Source: Aurifilum marmelostoma (Eukaryota; Ascomycota; Sordariomycetes; Diaporthales; Cryphonectriaceae). Taken from it: a DNA stretch of 64,000 nt. Numbering within the stretch: the stretch's first letter is position 1; every line of letters starts with the position of its first letter. Positions 44,539 through 57,004 of this stretch are shown here, piece by piece. Under the pieces are notes generated by a model that saw only the letters and a program-made list of their open reading frames with translations, was not told where the DNA came from and did no database searches. The DNA lies in NCBI GenBank assembly GCA_027559495.1, contig JAMXSV010000017.1, positions 496,001-560,000 of the forward strand. The letters run 5' to 3'. The translations under genes and the position numbers were made by a program.

Positions 44539-46038
44539 ATGGCCGAGAACAGCGCCAGTCCGATCGGCATTGCCAATGTATGCAGCTCCGGGAGCACGTC
44601 TCCGCCCTTTTTTCCCGTCGAAAACGCAAAATCTGGGAGCTCAGCCTTCGAGGAGTTCTCTGCAGCTCGTGAATCTTTATCATGCTGACTCACAAACCGT
44701 ATAGCTGCCTAACCAGAGGCACAAGATCGTGGCCAAGAGGGGCGCAGCCTTCACTATTATGGTAAGTTGCGAGGCGACGTTCTGAAGCCATCGACCAGGG
44801 CGTCACGGTTTGGTCCTAACCCAGCACAACAGGTTGCCGGCGAGTCTGGTCTCGGAAAGACGACCTTCATCAACACCCTCTTCTCCACGACCATCAAGAA
44901 CTATGCCGATCACAAGCGCAGGCACCAGAAGCAGGTCGACAAGACAGTCGAGATCGAGATCACAAAGGCCGAGCTGGAAGAGAAGTTCTTCAAGGGTACG
45001 TCGCACAGCAGGACAAGGGGGAGAAGGAGGGCCATTTCACAGCAAGAGAACAATAGACTGACCTCCGTGTAGTTCGCCTGACCGTCATCGACACCCCCGG
45101 CTTCGGTGACTACGTCAACAACAGAGATTCATGGATGCCCATCATCGAGTTCCTCGACGACCAGCACGAGTCCTACATGCTTCAGGAGCAGCAGCCCCGC
45201 CGAAATGACAAGATCGACCTCCGTGTTCACGCGTGCTTGTACTTTATCCGGCCCACAGGCCACACCCTGAAGCCTCTCGACATTGAGGTCATGAAGCGTC
45301 TCTGCTCTCGCGTCAACTTGATTCCCGTCATTGCCAAGGCCGATACCCTTAGCCCTGGCGACCTCGCCAAGTTCAAGCAACGTGTATGTTGAGGATGAAG
45401 CCACGCCCCTTTCGCCTCTCATGTTTCTAGGATCGGCCTGTTTGCTAACTTGTCGCTAGATCCGAGCTGTCATCGAGGCCCAGAGCATCAAGATCTACCA
45501 GCCCCCGGTCGAGGAGGACGACGAGGCCGCTGCTCAGCATGCGCGCAGCCTGATGGCCGCCATGCCATTTGCCGTCATCGGTTCCGAGAAGGACGTCAAG
45601 ACTGGCGACGGCCGTATCGTGAAGGGCCGTCAATACTCTTGGGGTGTTGCTGAGGTTGAGAACGAGGAGCACTGCGACTTCAAGAAGCTGCGTTCCATCC
45701 TCATCCGCACCCACATGCTGGACCTCATCCACACCACCGAGGAGCTGCACTACGAGGCCTACCGTGCACAACAGATGGAGACCCGCAAGTTCGGCGAGGC
45801 GCGCCCGCGCAAGCTGGACAACCCCAAGTACAAGGAGGAAGAGGAGGCCCTCCGGAAGCGGTTCACCGAGCAGGTCAAGATCGAGGAGCAGCGTTTCAGA
45901 CAGTGGGAGCAGAAGCTCATTGCCGAGCGTGACCGTCTTAACAAGGATCTGGAGCAGACTCATGCACAGATCAAGTCCCTCGAGCAGGAGCTGGAGCAGA
46001 TGCAGGGCACCGCCGTCCGCAGCCACGGTCGTCGTTAG
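44539..46038 (+). CDS. aspC: Septin, Cdc12/AspC type
   Basis: GTP-binding septin that assembles into heteropolymers at septa and hyphal tips. Exons are 44539-44577, 44705-44761, 44833-44995, 45073-45383 and 45460-46038, giving 382 aa. The N-terminus PIGIANLPNQRHKIV and the C-terminal KLDNPKYKEEEEALRKRF and EEQRFRQWEQKL blocks match the Cdc12 branch rather than Cdc3, Cdc10 or Cdc11. The G1 motif GESGLGKT, G3 DTPGFGD and G4 AKAD are intact. The septin unique element (WGVAEVENEEHCDFKKLR) is present. A C-terminal coiled coil runs from about residue 315 to 375. The start is fixed by the 13-codon first exon joining at AN|LPNQR. Confidence 0.95.
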
Positions 46039-46673
46039 GGCCACGAGGTGACGGCTTAGGACACACCCAGCGTCAGCATCTTGAAAACCGGGTTATTTGA
46101 TTCGACCCGGACTCCACGGTTGCCCGGCAGGCGGGCATCACACACACAGAGGAGGTTTTCTATCAAAAGGAGCTGTGAGCCATTTGGGATATGCCTTTGG
46201 GCCCTGCTTGCGAGCTGTCGAGTCTGCGTCTCGGTCAGCAGAAGGCAGGGCATGGAACTTCATCCGACAACTTTTTGTCGTCTTCTTTTTATTTTCGAGC
46301 GGGTGAGAACACGGGAGTCCTAATCGATGTGGGCCAGCTGATGCCTACTGGTCTGCCGTTTTGCTTCCACTCGAGGACCATTGTTTGCGAGGCCTCTCTT
46401 ACTTTATTCTTACAGTAACCATGTAATCTTCTGTCACTTTTCATGATACCAATTAATGAGAATGGCTGAATCCCTTCGAAACGTGTCTTGAGTGCTATAG
46501 AATCCCAGGCGGATGAGACATGCATCCGAGCCCCTTTTCAATATGAAGTATCATCTCCCCGACATCGACATTGCCCCAGCTCCTGCGCTCGCTCCGCCAT
46601 CAAAACCATGACTGACATTGTTGTTCTAACACACATATGCTTATCACTTTGAAAATTTGTCCAGTCCGGTACC
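46039..46673. other. Convergent intergenic region
   Basis: Holds the 3' UTRs of the septin gene and the mitochondrial kinase gene. The frames 46081-46418 do not resemble proteins. Nothing else was recognised. Confidence 0.6.
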
Positions 46674-48304
46674 TTACACGGCATCCATCATGGCTCTTGT
46701 GAGCAGCTGCTCGTTCTTGTTGCCCAGCTTAGACACCTGGAAAAACACATCCACGCCATAGCCCCACAGGCTCTGTAGCTCCAAACTCCCTGCCCAGTAC
46801 TCGGCATAAATCCTGCTGAGGGGAAGTCCCATGCCCAGCCTCAAGTTCGGCGGCCTGCTCGTCAGAGATGACAGTGAGCTCACATAGCTGGTGCTCGGCC
46901 GCCGCCGCCTCGTCCTCTCGCTGCTCTGGCGGCTCTCTGGCGGCTCGTCGACACGGACCTCCTGGAGCGTGGCGGCCATCATGGGTACTTGGGTCAGGTT
47001 GGAGAGGATGCGCTGGCTATGTGGGCCCTTGCAGAACGACCATAGGTATGGCAGGACGTCCCGCGGGATGCCCCCGCCCTGGTCGGAGACACGAATCACG
47101 ACGTGCTTTGAGGACTCACAGATGGTGACCTCTATTGGCGGCGGCTTCGACCTTCCTGTGCCCTCTTGCAATTGTCTTTCGATCACGCCCTGGACCGAGT
47201 TGCGCAGCAGCTCACCGGTGATGTACTCCATGTGGCTGAGGATGAACGGGAAGTTGGCATCTAGATGGCCTGACAAGTTGATCTCGGGGAGGACGACGTC
47301 TTCTCCATACGCAGACCTGGCAAGTTCGAGGACGGCACGTCCACAGCGTCGGACGGTGTCTGCGGCATTACACTTTAGGAAGACCTTGCCGATGAAGTCG
47401 GTCTCTTGTACTTTGACGCCGGGTGTGAAGGTGGGCGAATGAAAGGTCTCGGTGAGTGAGAGGTGTTGCTCAGCTATCACACGGCGGGATATGCGCTTGA
47501 GTATCGTCAGAGGATTATCTTGCACAGATCTCGAATTATTGTGCTCACCGATCGCAGGATGGCATTCATAAACCCGTCCAACTCTTTGGCTGGGAGCATA
47601 CCATCGGCACTTGTCTCCAGGATACCGTTGGCCAGCCTGGGGATCACAGACAGGTGCTTCTTCAACATGTCACTGATGACCTCGCAGAAAGCGTCGTTGT
47701 CCTCGAGGGACCGAATCTCCGGCACCCTCCTGAACTTATCGAAGGCCTCATAGTATAGCTCATAGACATCGTTGAAGTGCTCGTTCGCCACGACACAGTA
47801 CGGTAGCGTCTGCATGTCCCGAATGCGATGCGCAAGCCTGAGGCCAGGGTCTGGTCAGCAAAACATGCGCGCCCTGCTACACACAAATGCCGCTCCGCAC
47901 GAGAACGTACCGCCTCGGCAGCTCTGTCCTCACATAGTTGGCTGAGCTAATGAGCCTCTGCTCGTTCAGCGAGCGCCCGAACACCATAAGCTGGCGCAGG
48001 CTGATGGGCCTGGCCTCCTTGCTCACCCAGCTATCTCAGGCAAACAGTCAGCAAGCTACGCATGCCCATATCCGCAAGACCTATGCAAACAAGATAAGAC
48101 ATACTCATCCAGAATGGATACAGCCCTCCACCTGTGATGCACCCCACGCGTCTGCTCATGTTGTCGCAAGTGTGGCACTGGAGTCCGTCGTCCAGATGTC
48201 CTTGAAGCCAGACACAGCAGACCCTGGACTGGATCCTGGGCATGTAACCTCCTCGCGCCCAGGCTCATCATATCTGATGCCCTTGGGCCCACCAATCGCG
48301 ACAT
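46674..48304 (-). CDS. Mitochondrial pyruvate/branched-chain dehydrogenase kinase family protein
   Basis: GHKL-fold protein kinase that phosphorylates and inhibits a mitochondrial 2-oxoacid dehydrogenase. Exons are 48304-48105, 48030-47911, 47837-47549 and 47495-46674, giving 476 aa. Residues 1 to about 55 are Arg/Ser/Leu-rich without acidic patches, as in a matrix presequence. The BCDHK_Adom follows (WVSKEARPISLRQLMVFGRS; ELPRRLAHRIRDMQTLPY). The ATPase part has the N box (EYITGELLRNSVQGVIE), G1 box (VSDQGGGIP) and G2 box (LGMGLPLSRIYAEYWAG). A Ser/Arg-rich insert of about 45 residues separates G1 from G2, and a single TQVPMMAATLQEVR-like lid segment precedes it. Assignment to PDK or BCKDK is not possible from the sequence alone. 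It is divergent from the USP7-type gene. Confidence 0.9.
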
Positions 48305-49905
48305 TCTTCCAACGCCGGTGCCATATGAACAACTGGTCTGTTACAGCATAGCGTAGCCTCTTGTCACAAGAGAAAATCGAACAAAGAAGGTGTCTAGGGT
48401 GTTCTGCAGCAGCCTCTTCAGGAATCACAAGAATGTAAAGTGCTGTATGCATGTGGCAGGTTCGAGGCCCTTTTGAGACCCAAGCCAAGCCGAGGAGTGA
48501 TGCATTTGCTTGTGGTGGTGGTTCGACCCCTGGGAGTCATTGCAGCTCAAAAAGTGGGGAGCTCTGTATAGGAAGGGGAAATACTACCCCACCAAGCCCG
48601 TAGTGTACCCAGTAAATACTGGACTATGTACCAAACTACAGAGTCAAACGGCAGTTCAATAAGCCCTATCCCCAGACCTCGCACGGTTTTTTGAAGCAAA
48701 GAAAATCCAGAAGAGCAGGGCTGTGGCACTAACTGTCCAGCTGATGATGTTCCCACTCTGCTACCCTCATCCTCCCAGTCAGTCCATGATTCTCGGGTGC
48801 AATATATCCCCAGCTTCAATTACTTGGCCAACAAAGACCCTCTGCTAGACACAGGGTTCCATGATTTTCTAACTGTGCTCAAAAGTGCCTAGGGTCAGAG
48901 GAAGGCCATGAGCCAGACAATGTGATTAGGGCACACTTGCACTCTTCATATTGTCCAGGAGAAAGGCAGGAAATGAAGGTGCTGCTATAAATCAGGAGGT
49001 CAAAAAATACACAGAACACTACTAGACCTGCTGCGTTCACTCTCCCAAGTCAGTAGTGTCACTCTAGTCTCAAGCCAAGAACGTCATATCATCGAGGGGC
49101 AGTGACAGGGGTGATGGCTTAGAGGCTTAAGTAAGTAGGTTTGGGGTTAGAGGGATGAGCTTCGCCTCAGCCCAGTCCCCCCCAGTGGGAACACTTCAGC
49201 GACTTTTCTCGGAGTGCTCAGCCAAATAATGCTAGGCTACAATCACTACACTACACACAATTCCTAGGCTTACTTACTCTGCAAGTCTCTTGCATCGTGA
49301 GTCCCCAAAAACCCTCCATGTTTGCCACCAGGGCCACTTCTATACTTTAGCACTTGCGACTGTACCTTGATGCTGTTTACTTTCTATGTTCCCTCGTCTA
49401 CCCACCTTGGCTGTTGCTGCTTGTGTCCTTCTCTATCCGACTGACAGCAGAGAGTCATCATTTGTTGATTCCTTGCCAGTGACGTCTTAGCTGCCAGCCC
49501 AAACACGCGTGTTCGCTTTCCTCTCTTCACCCTGTTGCAGCGTGTCTTGGGCTTGGCACCTCTTTCTCACTCAAATCCTGGCCCGCACCTATCACCACCA
49601 CCCCAACCTAGTCATCCGTTGCAGCTGCCTTTGCTGCTGACACTGTCTGGGACAAGACAGCAACGACCACCTCCTTACTCCTTCTCTTCACTTGCAATTC
49701 TTGAGGCTCATCTCAAGGGCAGGTCTCGGTTCTTGTCACAAAGATGGTATGTCAATCCTCATGCAACAACACTACTCCTCCTCTTCTTGCAGCCCCTCCA
49801 CACAAAGCCTTTGATGTCCCATAGCCTCGCCCTACCAATCTCGCACACTTTCTTCTCTGGGCGGCAACCTCTACTACGCTTCGAAATTCCTCCCTCTCTT
49901 CCATC
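48305..49905. other. Divergent intergenic region with long USP7-type leader
   Basis: About 1.6 kb. From about 49500 it is C/T-rich and resembles a 5' leader. An ATG at 49744 is followed at once by GTATGT, with a TTCTTGCAG acceptor ending at 49792, so a leader intron of 46 bases is plausible. No other gene or repeat was recognised. Confidence 0.5.
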
Positions 49906-52900
49906 ATGCCTCATCTTGTTCGAAGGTTCGGAAGGAGATCCCGTCGTACCCGAAGCAGTCCGCCTGAGCGGGACTGGGTGTCCGTCCATGCACCTAGAGC
50001 GACAGCATCTAGCCCCGTCGACCACATGGCCCCCTCCACGCCGTCACCTTCTTCCCCTGTGCAGCTTACTCCCTCCTCCTCACACGAAACCAGTCCTACA
50101 CCCATGGATGATGTCTGGGAAACATTGCGTGCCGAGATTGCTAACTTGGATGTGCACGATGAGGCCTTCAACCCAGAGATGCATTCCCCCAACGACATGA
50201 TGGTCGACCCCGAGGAACACATCGTCGAGCCCACCGAAAACGGCGCCGAGAAGGACAACCTCACCATTATCAACCCAGACAACCTCGAGACAGAGGCAGA
50301 ACAGCTACAGGACCTCACGAGGGCAGACGACTGTACGTCCTCACTGCGTGTCATGACAGCTGTGAACGAGGACGTTGGGGAGGAGGTGCTGATTTCCTAC
50401 AGATGATGCCATGAAAGAGATTGTTCTACCGCCTCTCGCCGAGGAGCCCAAGATCCTGTCCGACACCGTCTTCACATGGGAGATCGAGAACTGGCGCGCG
50501 CAGAATAAGAAGGAACACGGTCCTATTTTCCAGGCTGGCGGCTTCCCTTGGTACGGTCCATGTCCGTTCGGCCCGGAGCTGTCCCGCAAGCTAATGTCAG
50601 GTGTACAGGCGGATATTACTCTTCCCATTTGGCAATAACGTGGACCAGTGCTCGATATACCTGGAACATGGCTTCGAGGCGAACGAGGTCCCGGAGGACT
50701 GGAGCTCCTGCGTGCAGTTCGCCCTGGTACTCTGGAATCCGAACGATCCCACAATCTTTTCCCATCACAGCGCTCACCACAGGTTCACCAAGGAGGAGAG
50801 TGACTGGGGATTCACAAAATTCCTCGAGAACCGGCGGATGTATGCGGCGTGGGATGCCTCAAACACCAGGCCCGTGGTCGAAAATGATTGTGCCAATATC
50901 ACTGTGTACGTCCGGCACGTGGAGGACGAGACCGGCGTGCTATGGCATAATTTCAACAATTACGATTCAAAAAAGGAAACAGGTTTCGTCGGGCTCAAGA
51001 ACCAGGGCGCCACCTGCTACCTGAACTCGCTCCTCCAATCTCTGTATTTCACAAATGCATTCCGCAAGGTGAGAGAGACTTGACAAGCTCCTTCGTCGGT
51101 CATTGCTGATGTTCGTGTGTGCAGGCTGTGTATGAGATTCCGACCGAGGAGGAAGAGAGCATGAACAACAGCGCCTACACGCTTCAACGGCTGTTTTATC
51201 AACTGCAGACCTCGAACTCGGCAGTGGGCACGAACGAGCTGACCAAGTCCTTTGGCTGGGAGACAAGGCATATCTTCGAGCAGCAGGACGTACAGGAACT
51301 GTCGCGCAAGCTGATGGAGCGCATGGAAGAGAAGATGAAGGGCACCAAGGCTCAGAACGTCTTGCCGCAGATGTTCAGCGGCAAGATTAAGACGTACATA
51401 TCGTGCATCAACGTCGACTACGAATCTAGCAGGGTTGAAGATTTCTGGGATGTCCAGCTCAACGTCTCCGGAAACAAGAACCTGCAGGAGAGCTTCCAGG
51501 ACTACATCCAGGTCGAGAAGATGGAGGGCGAAAATCAGTACATGGCAGGCGATCAGTACAAGCTGCAGGACGCCAACAAGGGTGTCATATTCATGAGCTT
51601 TCCCGATGTTCTGCACCTGCAGCTCAAGCGCTTCGAGTATGACTACATGAGGGACACCATGACGAAGATCAACGACCGGTACGAGTTTCCCGAGACCTTT
51701 GACGCGTCGCCGTTCCTGTCAGAGGACGCAGACAAGTCTCAGCCATGGACATACCAGCTGCACGGCGTGCTAGTACACAGTGGCGACCTGAATGCAGGCC
51801 ACTACTACGCGTTCTTGAAGCCAAACAAGGAAGGGTGGTTCTACAAGTACGATGACGACAAGGTGACCAAGGCGACAAGTCGGGAGGTCTTGGAAGACAA
51901 CTTCGGAGGCGAGTACCGCCAGCCGCAGAACAATCTCAGAAACCCCCTACAGAGGAAAGCCCCTATTATGCGCCCCAACAGCGCCTACATGTTGGTGTAC
52001 ATTCGGCAGTCCAAAGTGGACAACATCCTCTGCCCCGTCACCCAGGAGGATATTCCCAGGCATCTGCGTCTCAGGTTCGAAGAGGAGGCTGCCATCCGCG
52101 AAGCCAGGAGGAAAGAGCGTGAGGAGCAGCACCTCTACATGACCGTCAGGGCCATCGTGCCGGCTAGTTTCGCGGAGCATGGCGGGACGGACCTCGGAAC
52201 CTTTGATGCGAACCCCGAGATTGACCCGTCCGCACCCAGGTTCTATCGGACGTTGCGGTCCTCCACCGTGCAGGACCTCGTCAATCGCATCGCTGAAGAC
52301 ATTGAAGAGGATCCGAAGAAAGTACGCCTCTGGTTGATGGTGAACCGACAGAACAAGACTGTCCGCCCGGACACTCCCATGATGGACATGCGCCTGACAG
52401 TGGAGGAGACGTACAACAAGTCTCAGAGCCACCACAACAATATACTCCGTGTCTGGGCTGAGGTTGCGGAGGAAGTGACTGCTGAGGGCGACGCCGTCTG
52501 GCCAACTTATCAAAGCCAAAGCAATGGAATGGTTGTCAAGAACGACCTGATCTTGCTCTTCCTGAAACACTTTGATGCCGAGAACCAGTCCCTCCACGGT
52601 ATAGGACACGTATACATCAACAAGGAGAAGAAGGTCGAGGAGCTTGTCCCCCTGATCTGCAAGAAGATGGGCTGGGGCGAAAAACTACCAGGGGATGATA
52701 AGGTGATGCTCTGGGAAGAGATCAAGCCCACCATGATTGAGAGTCTCAGGGCGAAACAGACGCTCAAGACGGCCGAGCTTCAGGACGGCGACATCGTGTG
52801 TTTCCAGCGGATGACCGAGAAGAAGTCGGGCCTCGAGAAGAGGCTCGGACTGGGCGACAAGACGTCTGAGGAACCGTAAGTTGACCTGACGCCCAGCAGC

Positions 52901-54143
52901 CCTTATCCCGGCCTTTCACTAACCGACAGGTGGTGTAGTGTCAAGAAGTCAGACCGTTGCGAGGACGCGAGAGAGTACTACGATTTCCTCCAGTACAAGA
53001 GGACGATCAAATTTCACGCCCACCCAACGCGTTCTGACCCAAACAAATACCCTCCGTTTGAGCTTGTGCTCAGTGCGAAGATCACCTATGACCAGCTGGC
53101 CGAGAAGGTCGGCGCCGCGCTGGAGGTGGACCCCACACACCTGCGATTCTATACAGTGAACGCCACCACTGCTGCCCCCAGGGTTCCGATTAAGAGGCTG
53201 TCGACCAATCAGACCCTGCAGAGCATCCTTGCCCCGTCCGGGTACTCGACAATCAATCAGGGCCACAGGAACGACGCCTTGTACTTTGAGGTCCTGGATA
53301 TGAGCCTGGCTGAGCTTGATACCAAGAAGAACATCAAGATCACTTGGCTGAGCGAGGGCATCACCAAAGAGGTAAGGCCTGCGCGGTGTCCTGATGGCAT
53401 AGTTTGGGACATGAGCTGAACTGCAATGACAGGAACCTTTCGATATACTGGTGGCCAAGAACGGGATTATCGAGGACGTCATCAATGGAGTTGTCAAGAA
53501 GGCTCAGATTCCTGACGAGGCTGAAGCAGGTAAGATCAGGGTGTTCGAAGTTAACAACCACAAGATCTTCCGAGAGATGTCTCGTGAGTATCCCGTCATC
53601 AGTATCAACGAGTACACCGGACTCGTGGCCGAGCGGATGCTGGAAGAAGAAGCGGAAGCAACCGACAAGGACTTTATCAACTGCTTCCACTTCCAGAACG
53701 AGCCCAACCGGGCGCACGGCATGCCGTTCAGATTTCTACTTATCAAGGTAAGGGGAATTGCAGTGCTCCGTGGTCCAACATCTTTGCAAGCTGACGAGGA
53801 GATTTCTGTAGGACGAGAAGTTTGGCGACACGAAGAAGCGCCTGGAGAAGCGGACGGGTCTGAAGGGCAAGAGCTTCGAGAAGATCAAGTTCGCGCTGGT
53901 CCGACGTCCATATTCGAAGGTGCACTACCTTCAAGACGGTAAGCTGACCGATTTGGGGGGTCAAGAGGCGGACACCCCGGCCCTGTCTCCCTGCTCGATT
54001 CTAGGCGACTGTCGTATGCTGACCCAAGCGTAGATGATGTTCTGACGGAGCTGGCTACCGAAGACGACGATAATCTCGGACTAGACCATGTCGACCGTAC
54101 ACGGTCAGCTCGCAACGGTGCTGGAGATCTGTTCCTCAAGTAA
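49906..54143 (+). CDS. UBP15: Ubiquitin carboxyl-terminal hydrolase, USP7/Ubp15 type
   Basis: Large deubiquitinase with a MATH domain, catalytic domain and C-terminal ubiquitin-like repeats. Exons are 49906-50332, 50403-50550, 50609-51068, 51125-52875, 52939-53371, 53433-53747, 53812-53938 and 54034-54143; introns are 56 to 95 bases. The full frame gives 1256 aa. The start is uncertain: ATGs at 49906, 50026 and 50104 are all in frame, and the Ser/Pro-rich head is poorly conserved. The MATH domain covers FTWEIENW to VLWHNFNNYD. The Cys box is NQGATCYLNSLLQSLYF. The His box is HGVLVHSGDLNAGHYYAF, followed by WFYKYDDDKV. The C-terminal region has the USP7_ICP0-binding pattern (HVYINKEKKVEELV). 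Exon 5 has a second in-frame acceptor nine bases upstream that would add three residues. Confidence 0.94.
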
Positions 54144-54926
54144 TCCTGGGTGGCGGGGGGCCTGTGCAAGAAACACGGGCACCATGGGAGGCTGAAGTGT
54201 GTGATTGTAAAGTGCAATGTTCTCTCTGTACCAAACCGGCCGTTCCTCGGCAGGAACTTGTGGATTAGCCTGTGTGTGTAAGTGTGTGCGTGTTTGGCCT
54301 TCCGACATCTCATATGTTCAGCAAGCAGCAGGCATCGGGCGCAGGGAGTGGGACAATAGGAATATTGGTATGAACACGGCAGGGGGGGGGTGGGGAGGAA
54401 ATGGGGGCCGGGTGTCTTATGGGGCTTTTCCTTTTTCTTTGTCTTTTCTCTTGTTTCGGAAAGCTGTTGGCAAGCAAAGACTTAGTCGTTGTATAAACGA
54501 TTCTCTAGACCTACTAGACCTGCTGAGTGCATATTGGAGCCCAAATTACTCCTTGGTCGTTTTTTCCCCCTTTTTTTTCCTTTTTTTTCTTTTCTTTTCT
54601 TCTTTTTTGTTTCTTTTCAAGCGAGGCATGGAATGCTTGCAGTTGGGGGTCCTATAGCGATCTGTTCAGCCACGCCAGCTAGCTCGCTACCGAGAGCTCG
54701 CATGCCCCGAGACCGGCCCACCTCTGCAGCAGAACCTGGCGGGATCTTATCTTATCGAAAATCTTCCCAGCAGCCAAACCAAACCTCACATGGTAATAAA
54801 ACAAAAAGGTTTCGCTCTCTAGCCATCCCACATCGTCGCCGCCGCCCTTTCTCGCGACCGTCCACACGATCTTTCTTTCATTCCCGCATCTATCCCGAGT
54901 CCACGACTTATTGTTCTGAAGAGACC
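54144..54926. other. Intergenic region between USP7-type gene and TIM22
   Basis: Holds a 3' UTR and the TIM22 promoter. It has a G run near 54381-54390 and long T/C tracts at 54555-54620. No gene was recognised. Confidence 0.6.
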
Positions 54927-55732
54927 ATGAGTTTCCCAGGCGCAGGAGGTTCTTCGCCGCTGCCGGGCATGTCCGGTGCAGGCGCCATGGACCCAAATGA
55001 TCCCAACGTTAAGATGGTCAGTCAGCTTGTGCACGCCACCGCAACATGCCTTTTGTCCTCTGTTCTGGGGATTATCGGTGCCCAGCGCTGGTCTGAGAAA
55101 TAGGCGGGGGAAAAGGCTAATGAGACATCAATATGCAGATGGCAGACATGCGCAAGATGCAAGGTCTAATGGAATCATGCTATGCAAAGACCGTCATGTC
55201 TGGTGTCATGGGCTTTGGCCTGGGTGGTTTGTTTGGCGCATTTATGGCTTCTGTATGTTTTCACCCATTCCTCTTCCATATCTCTGCTTCATCACCACCC
55301 GAGCTACGACTCCTCATTGTGTGTATGGGCATGTAGCGACTGTGGCTGACGCTCCCCCCCCCCTCCTCCCAGATGGCCTACGACACCCCCATGCACACGG
55401 CCACCGTCCCCGGCGCCAACCAGACCCCCATCTCCTCCCTCCCATGGAAGCAGCAGCTCCGCGTCGGCCTCAAGGACATGGGCGCCCGCTCCTTCAGCAC
55501 AGCCAAGAACTTTGGCATGGTCGGCGCGCTCTTCTCGGGCATCGAGTGCGGCATCGAGGGGTACCGCGCCAAGAACGAGCTGAGCAACGGCGTGGCGGCG
55601 GGCTGCATGACGGGGGCCATACTCGCGCGGCACGGGGGCCCGCAGGCGGCGGCTGTTGGGTGTGCGGGCTTCGCGGCTTTTAGTGCGGCTATTGATGCCT
55701 GGATGAGAATGCCCAAGGAGGAGGAGTCGTAG
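54927..55732 (+). CDS. TIM22: TIM22, mitochondrial carrier translocase subunit
   Basis: Channel subunit of the TIM22 complex that inserts carrier proteins into the mitochondrial inner membrane. Exons are 54927-55016, 55139-55252 and 55373-55732, giving 187 aa; all junctions are phase 0. Two introns are about 120 bases. The Tim17/Tim22/Tim23 core has four hydrophobic segments: MSGVMGFGLGGLFGAFMAS, the one around NFGMVGALFSGIECGIEGYR, AAGCMTGAILARHGGPQ and the last, AAAVGCAGFAAFSAAIDAWM. The conserved Cys before TM1 (ESCYAKTVMSG) and the Cys in IECGIEGYR are kept. The N-terminus is hydrophilic and Gly/Pro-rich, as expected. Confidence 0.95.
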
Positions 55733-56023
55733 GAAGAGAGGGTTATATAAAATGAAGGGAGAGACGCAGAGAGAGCCCCTACACAGGGCTGACTGTACAG
55801 TTGCTTTTCTTTTGCATGCAAGCCATGGGTTCTGGCTCAAGGGCGTTCTGGGTATGGGGAGGCGTTGGTGGTGACAAGCTCCGTGATAGAGCATATCGGC
55901 GTACAGGACATCCCCACTAGATATGATTAGAGCTGTTAAGACGTCGATTCACCCTGCATAACACGTACGTACACATTACACTTTAAAGGATTTGTCAAAA
56001 GTTCTTTGGTCATCATGTATTCG

Positions 56024-57004
56024 TTACTCGTCTTGAGACGTTCGAGCTATCCTTGACACGAAGGCTCGAACCAGGTGGTGGTCTAATAGCCTCCTAAACT
56101 TGAGAACAGGGCCATCCAGATTGTCTCTGCTCAATACCATGGCGGCGATGATCCCGCCAGCAGCCAAGAGAACCAGGAGAATACCGAAGATGCCCCAGAT
56201 GCGCCGCCTCCACGTGCGCGGATCCCACCACCTCTCCCTTATGGACCTGCTGGCAAGCACCGTCGATCCGGCCGACCACCGCTGTTTCTCCAGGTCGCCC
56301 TCTTCCTCCTCTATTATCTGCATCCACTTTCGCTTCTGCTGCTGCTTCATGTGTCCTTTCCTCTCCGGCACCCAGCCTGGCCAGTCGCCGCCTCCTCCTC
56401 CTCCTCCTCCTCCTCCGTGCATAGGATCGCGCCGCCTCCTTGCGCGCTCAGCTTGGCGCTGGCGGTACCTCTCCTTGATCGTCGGCGTCGCAGGTGGTGG
56501 CGGCAGAGACCCTCGGGCACCCGCATCATCATCACGCCCCTTCAGCTCGCGGACCCTGACACGAGGGACCGGCTTGAGGTCGTTGTAGAAGGACGGTCTT
56601 CTGATTGGGATCCGAGGAGTACGGGGCGGCTTGAGAGCATTGTTCTTCTGCTTCCGCCAGTCGACAGGGTAGGCGGTTGGCTTGGGCCCCTTCCAGTACT
56701 CGAACGGCTTGTAGCCTAGCGACTTGATCGTCTCTGCGTCGTAGCAGTTGGTGGTCAAGGCCTTGGTCGGGGCAGACGAGGGCGCTGCAGAGGTGGCTGT
56801 ATCGGCCCGCGCAAGCGGCAGGAGAGGTTTAGTGTCTGCTGTCGGCACGGCGACCTGTTCGTCGTCCTGGCTGTAGACGGACGAGGTCCAGGAGTAACGG
56901 TCCTGGCTGTAGATTGAGGATGCACTTGGTGGTGCCGGAGGCCCCCCTGGCGGCCGGAGAAAGCTGATGCCAGCCATGTCTGGACCCGACAGAGGTTGTA
57001 CCAC
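56024..57004 (-). CDS. Single-pass membrane protein of unknown function
   Basis: Intronless frame of up to 326 aa; the second Met (56977, MAGISFLRPP) is a good alternative start. I do not recognise the family. The N-terminal 250 residues are hydrophilic, with Pro- and Arg-rich segments, a short motif IKSLGYKPFEYWKGPKP that looks conserved in style, and ten consecutive Gly encoded by a GGA/GGC-type repeat. A strong hydrophobic helix follows near residues 270-292 (IWGIFGILLVLLAAGGIIAA), then about 35 residues with basic character. With many Arg before the helix and few charges in it, a type II membrane topology is likely. Codon use resembles its neighbours. The 3' end converges on TIM22. Confidence 0.7.
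   Translation of the reverse strand: MVQPLSGPDMAGISFLRPPGGPPAPPSASSIYSQDRYSWTSSVYSQDDEQVAVPTADTKPLLPLARADTATSAAPSSAPTKALTTNCYDAETIKSLGYKPFEYWKGPKPTAYPVDWRKQKNNALKPPRTPRIPIRRPSFYNDLKPVPRVRVRELKGRDDDAGARGSLPPPPATPTIKERYRQRQAERARRRRDPMHGGGGGGGGGGDWPGWVPERKGHMKQQQKRKWMQIIEEEEGDLEKQRWSAGSTVLASRSIRERWWDPRTWRRRIWGIFGILLVLLAAGGIIAAMVLSRDNLDGPVLKFRRLLDHHLVRAFVSRIARTSQDE

Noticed and set aside
48440..48545. GGTTCGA-type tRNA T-loop matches
   Set aside because: Two short matches occur, but the flanking bases do not form T stems or acceptor stems.
49535..50200. 221-codon frame overlapping the USP7-type head
   Set aside because: It lies in a C/T-rich leader and runs out of frame with the conserved MATH domain; its composition reflects base bias.
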